46,422 nucleotides of DNA, taken from assembly GCA_902776765.1 (NCBI GenBank), contig CACYRP010000023.1, positions 1-46,422 of the forward strand. Reading direction: 5' to 3'. Shown here piece after piece: positions 25,472-34,777 of this stretch (position 1 is the first letter of the stretch; each line of letters opens with the position of its first letter). The notes under the pieces were generated by a model, which did no database searches, had not been told where the DNA came from, and saw only the letters and a program-made list of their open reading frames with translations. Source of the stretch: Fibrobacter succinogenes (lineage in GTDB: Bacteria; Fibrobacterota; Fibrobacteria; Fibrobacterales; Fibrobacteraceae). The position numbers were made by a program, and so were the translations under genes.

Positions 25472-25870
25472 ATGGAAGAAGTCGAAAAATTCATCAAGGA
25501 AGCTGGCGCCTATTTCCTCGCCACAGTCGATGGTGACGAACCGAAGGTGCGCCCGTTCGGGACCATCAACATTTTCGAGGGCAAGCTCTACATCCAGACC
25601 GGCAAGTCCAAGAATGTCTCGAAGCAGATCCAGGCAAACGGCAAGGTACAGCTTTGCGCTATGGACAAATCTGGCAGCAAATGGCTCCGCCTTTCGGGAA
25701 CGCTTGTTCGCGATGACCGCCGTGAACCCAAGGTTGACATGCTGGAACATTATCCTGAACTCAAGGCGATGTACTCCCCTGATGACGACAACACAGAAGT
25801 CCTCTATTTCAAGGATGCCACCGCCACATTCTGCAGCTTTACAGAAGCTCCGCGCACGGTAACGTTCTAG
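25472..25870 (+). CDS. Pyridoxamine 5'-phosphate oxidase-like flavin-binding protein
   Basis: 132 aa, FMN-binding split-barrel family. EAGAYFLATVDGDEPKVRPFG is the typical first two strands, followed by KLYIQTGKSKNVSKQIQANGKVQLCAM and WLRLSGTLVRDD. Small stand-alone members bind FMN or F420 and act as reductases or are of unknown function. A clear AGGAG site is nine bases before the ATG. Its end borders the AT-rich parS/origin-like gap. Confidence 0.9.
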   Translation: MEEVEKFIKEAGAYFLATVDGDEPKVRPFGTINIFEGKLYIQTGKSKNVSKQIQANGKVQLCAMDKSGSKWLRLSGTLVRDDRREPKVDMLEHYPELKAMYSPDDDNTEVLYFKDATATFCSFTEAPRTVTF

Positions 25871-26301
25871 ACGATTGTTGAAAAGTTCGAAATAATCTAT
25901 TAACACCAAGCTCTATAATGGGCTTGGTAATTTTTTTTATGTTGATAATTCTTATTTGTGTTTGTTGATAAAATTGAATCAATCTATAAACAAATATTTT
26001 GAATTTCAATTAAAACCATTTTTATTTATATTTTTTTGTTGATAGATGACGTTTATATATTTCCACTAAAATATGTTTCACGTGAAACATTCGATAGGAT
26101 AAGTGGATAAATTGTAAAAATAGAAAATAAATTGTTAAAACTAGTCTTAATAATATACATTCTATTAACAAACGTTATTTTTGAAATATATGGTAAATGA
26201 TTGTGGTCTAATTGGATTTCTATAATAGCGTCTACAGGTCTCCCCTGCTTTTGAATGACATTTGTGGATAGATTTTTTGTTATATTTTGACTGGAGGATT
26301 T
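25871..26301. other. AT-rich gap with parS and five same-orientation DnaA-box-like 9-mers (candidate origin)
   Basis: No gene. There are five 9-mers of the form TGT(T/G)GATA(A/G) or AGTGGATAA on the plus strand, each one mismatch from the DnaA-box complement TGTGGATAA: 25940-25948, 25963-25971, 26037-26045 (two mismatches), 26102-26110 and 26263-26271. A perfect parS lies at 26074-26089. The DNA around them is strongly A/T-rich. Origin function is inferred. Confidence 0.45.
26074..26089. promoter_or_regulatory. parS site 5 (perfect)
   Basis: TGTTTCACGTGAAACA, intergenic and not part of the structured repeat that carries sites 1 to 4. It may be the ancestral site. Confidence 0.94.
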
Positions 26302-27096
26302 ATGCAGGACAATACGAGACGTGCCGACCGCGTGTTTTTTTGGATTAAGGCCATCTTTATCCTTTTCGCTCTTTTTTGGCTTCTATTTGTTATTATGATG
26401 TTGAGCGTGTTTTTTATGTCGGAGGATTTAATAGTTTTCTTAGGAGGAATATTGGCTGCGGGTGTCCTATTTTCCTTTATTTCTGGTGCTGTATTTTTTC
26501 TTTCGGTGTTTGCTTTTTGCGTTAGCTATTTGTCTTGGCTCCACCGGGCGGTCACGAATTTACGGATATTGACGACAACAAAATTTTCGCCGATGGGTGC
26601 CGTGCTTATCACCTGCATCCCGTTTGTCGGTTATTTTTTGAATTACTTTATTTTCAGTGACATGGTCAAAAGTCAGGAACGATACATGCGGCAGAAGGGA
26701 ATTCTCAAGGAACGGTTTCCGAAAAGAATTTTGAATGCGTGGATTATTGCATCGCTAGTGTTATTGGTGCTTGTTTTTGTTGACCCTAATCAGCTTGGGT
26801 TCTTGGCAGTTCTCTCTACGACGTTTGATGTTGACGGAAGTCATGCCTTTCAGTTTTTGGAAAAGACGTTGATCGTCGTAATTCCTATTCTGTACATTAT
26901 GAGTTTTTCGGCTTACATCAAACAGGAACGTGAACTTTTCCAGTTCCACACGGAGGCGCTTTTCCAGAAACGTGTCGATGAAGCGATCCGCGAACGCGAT
27001 ATTCAACGTGCTGTCGATATGCTCCGCAAAAGTCGGAATAAAGAAAACTCTCAATCAGAAAATTTTCAAGCTGATCGAGAAGGGCAAAAGATTTAA
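26302..27096 (+). CDS. DUF4328-like multi-pass membrane protein
   Basis: 264 aa from the ATG at 26302, with GGAGG five bases upstream. About five membrane helices (about 12-38, 43-77, 101-118, 148-165, 190-210) are followed by a charged cytoplasmic tail with a short helix (AIRERDIQRAVDMLRKSRNK). The YLSWLHRAVTNLR segment followed by SPMGAVLITCIPFVGYFLNY resembles DUF4328 proteins, whose function is unknown. Confidence 0.8.
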   Translation: MQDNTRRADRVFFWIKAIFILFALFWLLFVIMMLSVFFMSEDLIVFLGGILAAGVLFSFISGAVFFLSVFAFCVSYLSWLHRAVTNLRILTTTKFSPMGAVLITCIPFVGYFLNYFIFSDMVKSQERYMRQKGILKERFPKRILNAWIIASLVLLVLVFVDPNQLGFLAVLSTTFDVDGSHAFQFLEKTLIVVIPILYIMSFSAYIKQERELFQFHTEALFQKRVDEAIRERDIQRAVDMLRKSRNKENSQSENFQADREGQKI

Positions 27097-27444
27097 TATA
27101 AAATGCGCGTCGATAGGATCCAACGAAAAAGAATTTTCAGAAAGCCATTTTATACTAGTAACTAAAAACTACTAACTAGTAACTGCGCCGCGTGTCATCC
27201 TGAGCAGTCATTGCACTTCGTGCATGACTCTTCGGTTCAACCATGCCAAAATGCAAGCATTTTGTCGCGGTGTTCGTTTTGCAAGTCATTCTCGACCGCA
27301 GGGAGGGAAACCATTAAGTTCTAGTCGAAGAATCTTAGGGACATTTTTCTTAGAGGCGTGAAAATGTTTTTTTTGTCATGCCAGCATAAATTCTATTGTG
27401 ATGTTTCGTTTTATGTCGTTTTGAAGGTTATAAAACAGATGTCA
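27097..27444. other. Intergenic region with nested repeat at the left edge of the defence island
   Basis: Contains a CTAGTAACTAAAAACTACTAACTAGTAAC run (about 27153-27183) and a long composite copy of the dispersed repeat (27193-27337). No gene is supported. Base composition becomes markedly A/T-rich to the right. Confidence 0.6.
27193..27337. repeat. Composite GTCATCCTGAG repeat with internal insertions
   Basis: Starts GTCATCCTGAG and ends GTCGAAGAATCT like the simple copies, but the middle has grown to about 120 bases. It holds two hairpins, AGTCATTGCAC-TTC-GTGCATGACT and CAAAATG-CAAG-CATTTTG. The second resembles stem 2 of the parS-bearing repeats. Confidence 0.65.
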
Positions 27445-30057
27445 TTATAGATTGAAAATAGATACTATCTCTGTACTTAAATCAAAACGGAATGGTTTTA
27501 GACAATCTCTTATAAATTCGTATCCTTTGGAATTTCGATCTTTTCCTAATTCAATCGATAATTTAAACAATGTATTATTAAATGTTTTTTTGAAATAGCC
27601 GTCATTATCAAAAAAGCCTTCGAAAATGGCGCCACATAAAAGAGGATGTAAAGACCATATGGATGAAATCGTTAAAAGATCGTTTTTTTCGTATGAAGTG
27701 AAATCATTTACAGATAATTTATTGTTTTCTAAAATATTGTAAAAAACTCGACCTATAATGAATAAATCATTTTTTAAGACCGCTCTAAAGCTACTATTTT
27801 GTGGTAATAGTAATAAAGCTGTTTTTTTTATTGCCTCGGAATTTGGATTTTTTTTGACGATATTAAGTGCTTTTTGCAAAAATGATTTACTATTAATAAT
27901 ATTAGATGTGGTTGATATAATTGTAGTCCAATCAAGTTTGTTATTGGAGTTAATTTGAAGAATTGATGTTAAAGGCTCGAATAACTTCTTTAATTTAATT
28001 CTGCGTTCGAAAATGGCCCTTGGTGGTATTTTGTATTTTTTTATAATTTCTAATAAATAGTTTACATGATTTTTTTCTATTTCTACAGACTCTTGATCTG
28101 CTGAAGAGGGAAAATTCTGTTCAATTTTATTCGTTATCTCTTTTATAAAGTGGGAATCTAAAGATTCTTTATAATTATCAAAAAACTCTAAAACTTTAGA
28201 ACGGCCGAAATTTTTTATCCATACATCAAGAATATTTAAATTTACAAGATTTCTAACATAATTTGTTGCATCTTGTTGACCGTCTTTTTCTAGCCATACC
28301 TTAATAACATCTCCAAAGTCATCTAAAGGAAGTGATTTCATTATGGAATCAATAAAATCATTTTTTTGAATGTCATCTTTTAGGAGAATGGATAGTAATG
28401 AAATCCAAGTTTGTTTACAGTCCCAATTAATGCATTTGTCTTTAATTTTATTAAAGTTTTGATAGAAGTCTCCAAAGCCTTGGTTTATAATTTTTAGGAA
28501 GTCATTTATGGAATCATTATTGAAAATTGAATTTTTAAAAATAAGTTTTACTAAAATTTGAGCTTTTGTCGTTGGAATCTGGCCCAAATGATCTAATGAA
28601 TCAGTCGTAAATTCGATAATCTTTATATGCTGATATATCATGATATCAACAATTTTTTCAAATAGATCATCATCAATATTTGAAAAGACCAAAATTGTAT
28701 CAAAAAAGTTATGTAGATAATGTCCTGTTGCAAAATCATCTAATTTTCCCAATTTTATAGATTTGCTTTTTATTGAAGGTTCCATTTTGTGGAATACCTT
28801 TTGTGCGAATTGAATTAGTCCTTTGGGGTATAATTTAAAAACATACAGAATATTGTTGAAATTTAAATCTAATTTATTTTGATTAAGTAAGTTATTAACG
28901 ATATTTGTCCAAGATTTAGGAGGATTAACACTATCGAATTGGAAATAAACGGGGAGGGCTTCTAATTCAATGCTTTCATTTTCGATTTTTTCGATAATTT
29001 TTGAGACATTTTCTAGTTTGATTTTTTCGCTAAAAAGAATTTCTACAATTCCATATTGAGAGTAATTGAGTTTATCATCGGTTAAAAGAATTTTTTCAAT
29101 AAAAAAGTTAAATGTGTTTGGATGAGTTATTTTTTTCCATATGTCGTTGTTTTGTATAAAATATTCGTAACCGAAATTATACTGTGAACCATTTATTTGT
29201 GCAAGAATAAGATCCAAATTTTCTTTAGAAATTTGGAACATGGCTTCATCTATTAATAATTTTTGTGCTTCCGGTTCGTCATTAAAAACTGATAGATTTT
29301 TAATAATGGGATTAATCTTTTTTATCTTCTCTTTTAAAGAAGAATCTTGATTAGCGTTTTTAAGAAGTTTTTTTAAAATTCTTGTATTATTTTCTAAATA
29401 CACTCCAATAGTTTTGCTAAAACTATTAATAGTAGAATCGTCTATATTCTTGTCGATCATTCTACAAAATAAAAAATCTGTTTTTTCATTAAAAACGGAC
29501 AAACTATTGGAATCTATTTTTTTAGATATTTTTTCAAGTAATTCATCTATAAAAAGGTCTTTTTTCTCTTCATTGTTTATGAATTGAATATATTGTTCGA
29601 GAAAATTATTTTTTTTGTATTGGTTACAGTAATTTATAATAGCAGTTATAAATTGCTCTATTTTTTCTGTTTGATTATTATTTAATATATCAGTTAATAT
29701 ATCATTGTTCAATACAGAAGAATTTGTCCATTTGTAAGGAAGTATTTTTCTTTCGACAGAATGAAGGTGTTCTATCTTTAAATTAAAATCAGGTTCAGAT
29801 TCATCTCTGAGGTTTTGGATGTAGGTGTATTCGTCGTTAGTAAATTGATCTTCGTAAGATACAGAAAGGAAATCACTATAATTTTCATCAATGTATCCTT
29901 TTGATAGCATCGTCAAAAGAAATTCTTCTTTGACTTTGTCACAATCATCATAGTTTTCTTCTATTCTTTTTTTTTCTTTTCTTATTACATCTATAATTAA
30001 TTGATTATCTAAAATTAGATTTTTTAATGATTGCGATTTTCCTGATAAATTAGGCAT
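27445..30057 (-). CDS. Large helical protein, probable C-terminal half of a split YobI-type system
   Basis: 870 aa, very rich in Asn, Lys, Ile and Asp, almost wholly alpha-helical and with no catalytic motif that I can see. Its start (SGKSQSLKNLILDNQLI, then MLSKGYIDENYSDFLSVSYEDQ) resembles the region that follows the ATPase domain in single-chain YobI-like P-loop proteins. Its ATG overlaps the stop of the upstream ATPase by eight bases (ATGCCTAA), so the two are co-translated. Low GC relative to the core genes suggests transfer. Probable role: recognition or effector arm of an ATP-driven defence protein; inferred. Confidence 0.72.
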   Translation of the reverse strand: MPNLSGKSQSLKNLILDNQLIIDVIRKEKKRIEENYDDCDKVKEEFLLTMLSKGYIDENYSDFLSVSYEDQFTNDEYTYIQNLRDESEPDFNLKIEHLHSVERKILPYKWTNSSVLNNDILTDILNNNQTEKIEQFITAIINYCNQYKKNNFLEQYIQFINNEEKKDLFIDELLEKISKKIDSNSLSVFNEKTDFLFCRMIDKNIDDSTINSFSKTIGVYLENNTRILKKLLKNANQDSSLKEKIKKINPIIKNLSVFNDEPEAQKLLIDEAMFQISKENLDLILAQINGSQYNFGYEYFIQNNDIWKKITHPNTFNFFIEKILLTDDKLNYSQYGIVEILFSEKIKLENVSKIIEKIENESIELEALPVYFQFDSVNPPKSWTNIVNNLLNQNKLDLNFNNILYVFKLYPKGLIQFAQKVFHKMEPSIKSKSIKLGKLDDFATGHYLHNFFDTILVFSNIDDDLFEKIVDIMIYQHIKIIEFTTDSLDHLGQIPTTKAQILVKLIFKNSIFNNDSINDFLKIINQGFGDFYQNFNKIKDKCINWDCKQTWISLLSILLKDDIQKNDFIDSIMKSLPLDDFGDVIKVWLEKDGQQDATNYVRNLVNLNILDVWIKNFGRSKVLEFFDNYKESLDSHFIKEITNKIEQNFPSSADQESVEIEKNHVNYLLEIIKKYKIPPRAIFERRIKLKKLFEPLTSILQINSNNKLDWTTIISTTSNIINSKSFLQKALNIVKKNPNSEAIKKTALLLLPQNSSFRAVLKNDLFIIGRVFYNILENNKLSVNDFTSYEKNDLLTISSIWSLHPLLCGAIFEGFFDNDGYFKKTFNNTLFKLSIELGKDRNSKGYEFIRDCLKPFRFDLSTEIVSIFNL

Positions 30058-31474
30058 TTTGGATTTCCTTTGCTTCGCGTTTTTCTAATTCTTTTAGAGC
30101 TTCATGATAATCGTTTTTTGATTTGTGTAGACAATAGTAAAGTAATCCTTCGTGTTGTAAAAGTTTTTGGAAATCTTTAGGATATAAATTTTTATACAAG
30201 ATTAATGAGAAAATCCATTGGTATGTTGATTGTGATAATTTTTGATTATTGTTGTGATGTTTTAAAAATTTTTCATTTGTTTCTTTATACACTCTATATT
30301 CATTTTCGCAATTCTTCAACGTTCGTAAATCACTTAAGAATATTGAAATGTCATCGATGTAGTCTCTGCCTAATTCATGCTCTAAATAAGACATTTTATT
30401 TTTTTTATTTATTATATATCCTGCAGCATTATCTTTTGTTAGTACAGGAACAATTGGGACAATAAAATCAAAAAATTTTGTTCGTTCATATTTAGAGAAA
30501 ATATCATCTCTTATCATGTAGATGAATATTATCGGATTTGTTTTTATTTTAGGAGTGTTGTTTAATATATGATTCAATTCTCGTAATTTTGAAAATATTA
30601 TAGTGGATTTAAATCTATCAAGATCTTCAAAAACAACTATTCTTTTATTTTCCATTTTTTCAAAAAAATAAACAAGTTCTGTTATGTTTTGATTGAATAA
30701 TCCGCCTTTGTTTTCTTCAAAATGAATATCGAATTCATGGCATGAAATTTTTGTTAAACGGAAGGAATGTATAAATGGTAAAATGATAAATATGCAAAGT
30801 GATAATAAGAGTGTACCAAATCCAAATGATAAAAAATGTTGTTTTAATAAATATTGAAAAAAATTAAAGTTTGAGAAAAATAAAATGCAGCTTATTAAAG
30901 ATATTATTATTGCAGTATATAATAGTTGATCGATAGTAGTAAAATCTTTTGTTTTTTTGAATTTAGAAGCTGGGATATTGTCCTCTTCAGTAGAATAGAA
31001 AATCTGTTCTAATATTCCACGCTCAATTTCAATTTCTAGTTCTTCTTCTTTCTTTTTGCGATCTTGATAAATTTTCCAATAATCATAATCAGAAATTCCG
31101 TCATTAGAGAAAATCTTATATCCAGAATCTGTTTGTTTTACATCAAACTTGCTTGTTTCAGATGAATTATCATTACATTTAAAATCTTCATCGCATTTGC
31201 ATGAAAATTTTGCTAGTGCAATATTTATAATATCACGTTTTTTTAATGGGTTGTCGTCTTTTTTCTTTATTGGTACTTGTTTTATATAACTTTCCCAAAA
31301 AGAACTTTTTCCTGATCCAAAATATCCAGTAATGGCTATGTTATTAACATTGGGTTCTTTTAATGCCCAATGTAGTGCGTCAAAAGTTTTATTCCATTCT
31401 TGGCCATCAAAAGGAAGAAGGGAATTGAATTCGCTTTGTGTGTCGTTATTTTGTGATTTTGGTTCGTCGGACAT
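30050..31474 (-). CDS. YobI-like P-loop NTPase with two membrane helices
   Basis: 474 aa. Walker A IAITGYFGSGKSSFW (GYFGSGKS at 50-57) and Walker B RIVVFEDLDRF (279-288) are characteristic of YobI-type P-loop NTPases. Two membrane helices (about 181-203 and 213-236) lie between them. The C-terminus has LYPKDFQKLLQHEGLLYY, also typical of the family. Family proteins are usually single chains of roughly 1,200 residues; here the chain ends at 474 and continues as a separate overlapping gene. Family members are found in defence-rich regions. Divergent from the RADAR operon with 421 bases between. Confidence 0.82.
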   Translation of the reverse strand: MSDEPKSQNNDTQSEFNSLLPFDGQEWNKTFDALHWALKEPNVNNIAITGYFGSGKSSFWESYIKQVPIKKKDDNPLKKRDIINIALAKFSCKCDEDFKCNDNSSETSKFDVKQTDSGYKIFSNDGISDYDYWKIYQDRKKKEEELEIEIERGILEQIFYSTEEDNIPASKFKKTKDFTTIDQLLYTAIIISLISCILFFSNFNFFQYLLKQHFLSFGFGTLLLSLCIFIILPFIHSFRLTKISCHEFDIHFEENKGGLFNQNITELVYFFEKMENKRIVVFEDLDRFKSTIIFSKLRELNHILNNTPKIKTNPIIFIYMIRDDIFSKYERTKFFDFIVPIVPVLTKDNAAGYIINKKNKMSYLEHELGRDYIDDISIFLSDLRTLKNCENEYRVYKETNEKFLKHHNNNQKLSQSTYQWIFSLILYKNLYPKDFQKLLQHEGLLYYCLHKSKNDYHEALKELEKREAKEIQNA

Positions 31475-31895
31475 GTTGAATATTTTAGGTGTATTATTTC
31501 ATCTTGCCAAATATATTTTATTCTAACAAAAATAAAAGAAAAAAATGTAAAGTCACAATAATGTAAGATTCTTTGTTAAAATCCATTTATAAATGAACTA
31601 GAGGATATAAAAGACGATTTCTATTGTGGTATTACATTTAAGAATTTTAGTAATCCCCCATCTTATCTTTCCTGAATTTTTGTTTTATAGTTTTTTTAGA
31701 AGAGCTAAAAAACTTTGATACTTGGTTTGTTTTTGTGTGTAATATCGGTTAAAAAATGTAGCGCTAAATACTATTGAATGATTTATTTCTGATGAAAAAA
31801 AACAAGTTTACTAAAAACTTACAACAGAAGCTTTTGTTGACAATTTGTTAATATTAGTATAAATTATGCAAAAAATATTATTATAAGGGATTGCT
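31475..31895. other. Divergent promoter region of the defence island
   Basis: Very A/T-rich, with no gene or repeat copy. It must contain the promoters for the YobI-type pair (left) and the RADAR operon (right). Confidence 0.6.
31837..31863 (+). promoter_or_regulatory. Candidate promoter of rdrA
   Basis: TTGACA at 31837-31842 and TATAAA at 31858-31863 with 15 bases between (slightly short). AAGGG at 31885-31889 precedes the ATG at 31896. Confidence 0.4.
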
Positions 31896-34772
31896 ATGCT
31901 CGTTACGGAACCAAATACTTTTAAGTTCTATCACAATGATGAAACCCGGTTGTACATAGAAAGTGCAAAAGAAAAAGACAGTTCTATTTTCAGAGGTGTT
32001 TATAAATCTTTTTTTGATTTACTAAAAAAAAGATTATTGGAAAGAAAAAAAGATGATTCTGAAAAGCGTGGTAAAGAGCCGCAAAATAATCACAATAATA
32101 TTTTTGCATTTATTGGAGAAAGAGGGACTGGAAAAACTTCTTGCATGCTTTCCGTTGCAAAAATGTTAAAAGAAAATGTAGATAATCCTGTTGTCAATAG
32201 AGGTGAAACATCATTTAAAGTTCTTGAATCTACAGACCCCTCTTTTTTTGATGAAACGACTAATATTCTGGACATTTTTTTAGGCCATCTTTTCGATGAC
32301 TTTAAGACAAAATGGGAAAAGAGCAATCAGGATGATATCAATGAGAAAAACGACTTATTGGAATCGTTTGAAAAGGTAAAACAGACAATCTCGTGTATGG
32401 ATTTCAAAAAAAGATCAAAATCCAATTGCATATCGTCAGAAGATAACGTAGATAAACTTTTAAATTTAAGTGCGTCTGTAAATCTTGCAAAAGACATTCA
32501 GGGTTTAATTCAAAAGTATTTAAAGTTTGTGAAAAGGGATGCACTAGTTATTCCTATAGATGATATTGATTTGCATTCAGGATGCGCCTATGAAATGGTT
32601 GAACAAATTCGAAAGTATCTTATTCATGAAAATGTAATCATTTTGATGGCTGTGAAAATGGAGCAATTGCAAAAGGTTGTAGAAAAGAACTTTTTGCATG
32701 AATTCTCTGAATTGATCAAGCAGAATCTTTTGACTTGTGAACAGATTATTGAAATGGCGAATAAGTATCTTATAAAACTTATTCCGGAAAAACAGCGTTT
32801 TGTTTTGCCTACCATAGATTTGATGTACAATCGAATTGCTGTAATATACGAAGGGAATGAAAAGAATGAATCCCTTTCGGGTTATCCTGTAAGATACATT
32901 ATTGTCAAGTTGATTTTTTCAAAGACAAGATATCTTTTTTATCACATGCAGGGGGTATCTAGTTTTATTATTCCGCATACGCTTCGAGAATATAATCAGT
33001 TGTTGGGATTATTGCTTGGAATGCCAGATTATGAAAAGGGTGTATTGACGGAACAAAATCAGCGCAACAAAGCTGCATTTAGGCAATATTTTGTTCAATC
33101 GTGGTGTAAAAGTAATTTAAAAGAGGAAGATGGTTTATTTATTAAGCAATTATTTTATATAGAAGATCCTTCGATTATAAATAAGACGGTTGTAAAAAAA
33201 TTGCAGGATCGATTTAAAGAAGTATTGAATGGCAATACAGAAGAAGTAAAAAAAATTATTGATGAAAAGAATAAACCTTATAATATATCTGTAGGTGATG
33301 TGAATTTGCTTTTGCGTTTGGTTAAAGGTGCAAAAGTTGAATATTCCGAAAAGGCGTTTATTTTTGCGATAGAAACATTTTATTCCATGCGGTTGTACGA
33401 GTATTACGATTATAGAACCGAATGGACAGTGGAAGTTGAAGGTATTGAAAAGAATGTACGCGTGAAAAACGATATTGATAATTATTCCGCGTATGAAATA
33501 TTGGCGGGTGGTTCTTTCTTCAATTTGAATGGTGAAAATGGAATTTTCATTCCTGTAGATAAAGACGAGAAAAGAAGAGACTATAGACTGTATTCATTAA
33601 AGGTAATGAAAGATTTATTAAATCCACTTTTATCAAAAGACGAACTAAGTGAAAAAGAAATAAAGATTTTCAGATTGTGTGAATTTTTTGCTTTGTTAAC
33701 TTTAAGACGACAGTATAAACGTGGTAGGCGCGATGAAAAGAATAAAGTTAAATCAAGCGAATATCGTGCCAATATAGATATTGTGTATGCATCAAAGTTT
33801 GGCATAGATCAGGAATTTGTCTGGTTTGACGTGATGTCATTTTTCTCCAATTTGCCTAATGTAGAAAGATGCTATAACCGTATTGATAAAAGGTTATTTA
33901 TAAAAGCAAGAGAAAATGCAAATTCACTGTATAATTGTTTGTTGAAATATTGTAAAAGTCATAGAGTTCATGCACAAACTGATGAGGTGCATCCCTTGTT
34001 GTCGTATAGTTCTATTCGGAACATGGAAATATTGAATGACTTGTATAATTATATAAATGAGAACTATGATGTAATAGAATATTATGAAGATGATCGTGAA
34101 AGTTTAGTTGAATTTTTTGGTGTGATTCAAAAGTATCTTATAAAATCATACGATGAAAAGTCTGAAACAGAAAATGCGAAAAAAGAATGGTATGATATAG
34201 ATTTTAGTTTTGTAACGGAATTTATTAATGTTTTAAAAGATAATGACACTAAAGATATGTTTAACGATATCTTTACAAGTGCGATTGACATGAAAAAACA
34301 AAAAATGAAGTATAATATTAGTGATAAAGTAGAAAATGCATCAGAAAAAGAAGTTGAATTATTAGATAATGTAATTTCATTGATGGATAATGTTCAGCAT
34401 GGAAATAAATCTGGCACTGACGATGTTGTTAAAGTATTGGGTGGTATAATAAGATCATATGCTAAAAATCAAAAAGATAAGATTATCCAAAAAACAGAAG
34501 CTATAGACGTAACTCCAGAAAAAAAGTCTGAACAAAATATTGATTTGTCGAAATTGAATAGCGAACTTCTCAGTTTATTCAAAGAAGATGAAAGCTACAA
34601 ATCTGACGAAGTTAAATTGAAATGGAGAGAACTTCTTCGAGAAAAAGGGATTTTAGATGATAGCGTGACTAGTTGGATTTCTAGAAAATTTAAAGATTCA
34701 TTAATGTTGTCTTATAGTGATATTGATAAATCTATTAGTGATTTTATAATCTACATGCAAAACCGTAAATAG
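31896..34772 (+). CDS. rdrA: RdrA, RADAR system ATPase
   Basis: 958 aa. The N-terminal ATPase domain has Walker A IGERGTGKTSCML (GERGTGKT at 74-81) and Walker B LVIPIDDID (221-225). A long helical C-terminal region with charged coils follows. Identification rests on the size, these motifs and, above all, the next gene, an ADA-type deaminase of 870 aa: the pair is the RADAR anti-phage system. RdrA is the AAA+ partner that assembles into rings with RdrB and is thought to help recognise infection. GC content is low, like the rest of the island. Confidence 0.88.
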   Translation: MLVTEPNTFKFYHNDETRLYIESAKEKDSSIFRGVYKSFFDLLKKRLLERKKDDSEKRGKEPQNNHNNIFAFIGERGTGKTSCMLSVAKMLKENVDNPVVNRGETSFKVLESTDPSFFDETTNILDIFLGHLFDDFKTKWEKSNQDDINEKNDLLESFEKVKQTISCMDFKKRSKSNCISSEDNVDKLLNLSASVNLAKDIQGLIQKYLKFVKRDALVIPIDDIDLHSGCAYEMVEQIRKYLIHENVIILMAVKMEQLQKVVEKNFLHEFSELIKQNLLTCEQIIEMANKYLIKLIPEKQRFVLPTIDLMYNRIAVIYEGNEKNESLSGYPVRYIIVKLIFSKTRYLFYHMQGVSSFIIPHTLREYNQLLGLLLGMPDYEKGVLTEQNQRNKAAFRQYFVQSWCKSNLKEEDGLFIKQLFYIEDPSIINKTVVKKLQDRFKEVLNGNTEEVKKIIDEKNKPYNISVGDVNLLLRLVKGAKVEYSEKAFIFAIETFYSMRLYEYYDYRTEWTVEVEGIEKNVRVKNDIDNYSAYEILAGGSFFNLNGENGIFIPVDKDEKRRDYRLYSLKVMKDLLNPLLSKDELSEKEIKIFRLCEFFALLTLRRQYKRGRRDEKNKVKSSEYRANIDIVYASKFGIDQEFVWFDVMSFFSNLPNVERCYNRIDKRLFIKARENANSLYNCLLKYCKSHRVHAQTDEVHPLLSYSSIRNMEILNDLYNYINENYDVIEYYEDDRESLVEFFGVIQKYLIKSYDEKSETENAKKEWYDIDFSFVTEFINVLKDNDTKDMFNDIFTSAIDMKKQKMKYNISDKVENASEKEVELLDNVISLMDNVQHGNKSGTDDVVKVLGGIIRSYAKNQKDKIIQKTEAIDVTPEKKSEQNIDLSKLNSELLSLFKEDESYKSDEVKLKWRELLREKGILDDSVTSWISRKFKDSLMLSYSDIDKSISDFIIYMQNRK

Positions 34773-34777
34773 CGCGC

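Noticed and set aside
25364..25909. A 181-codon minus-strand open frame
   Set aside because: Antisense to the flavin-binding split-barrel gene.
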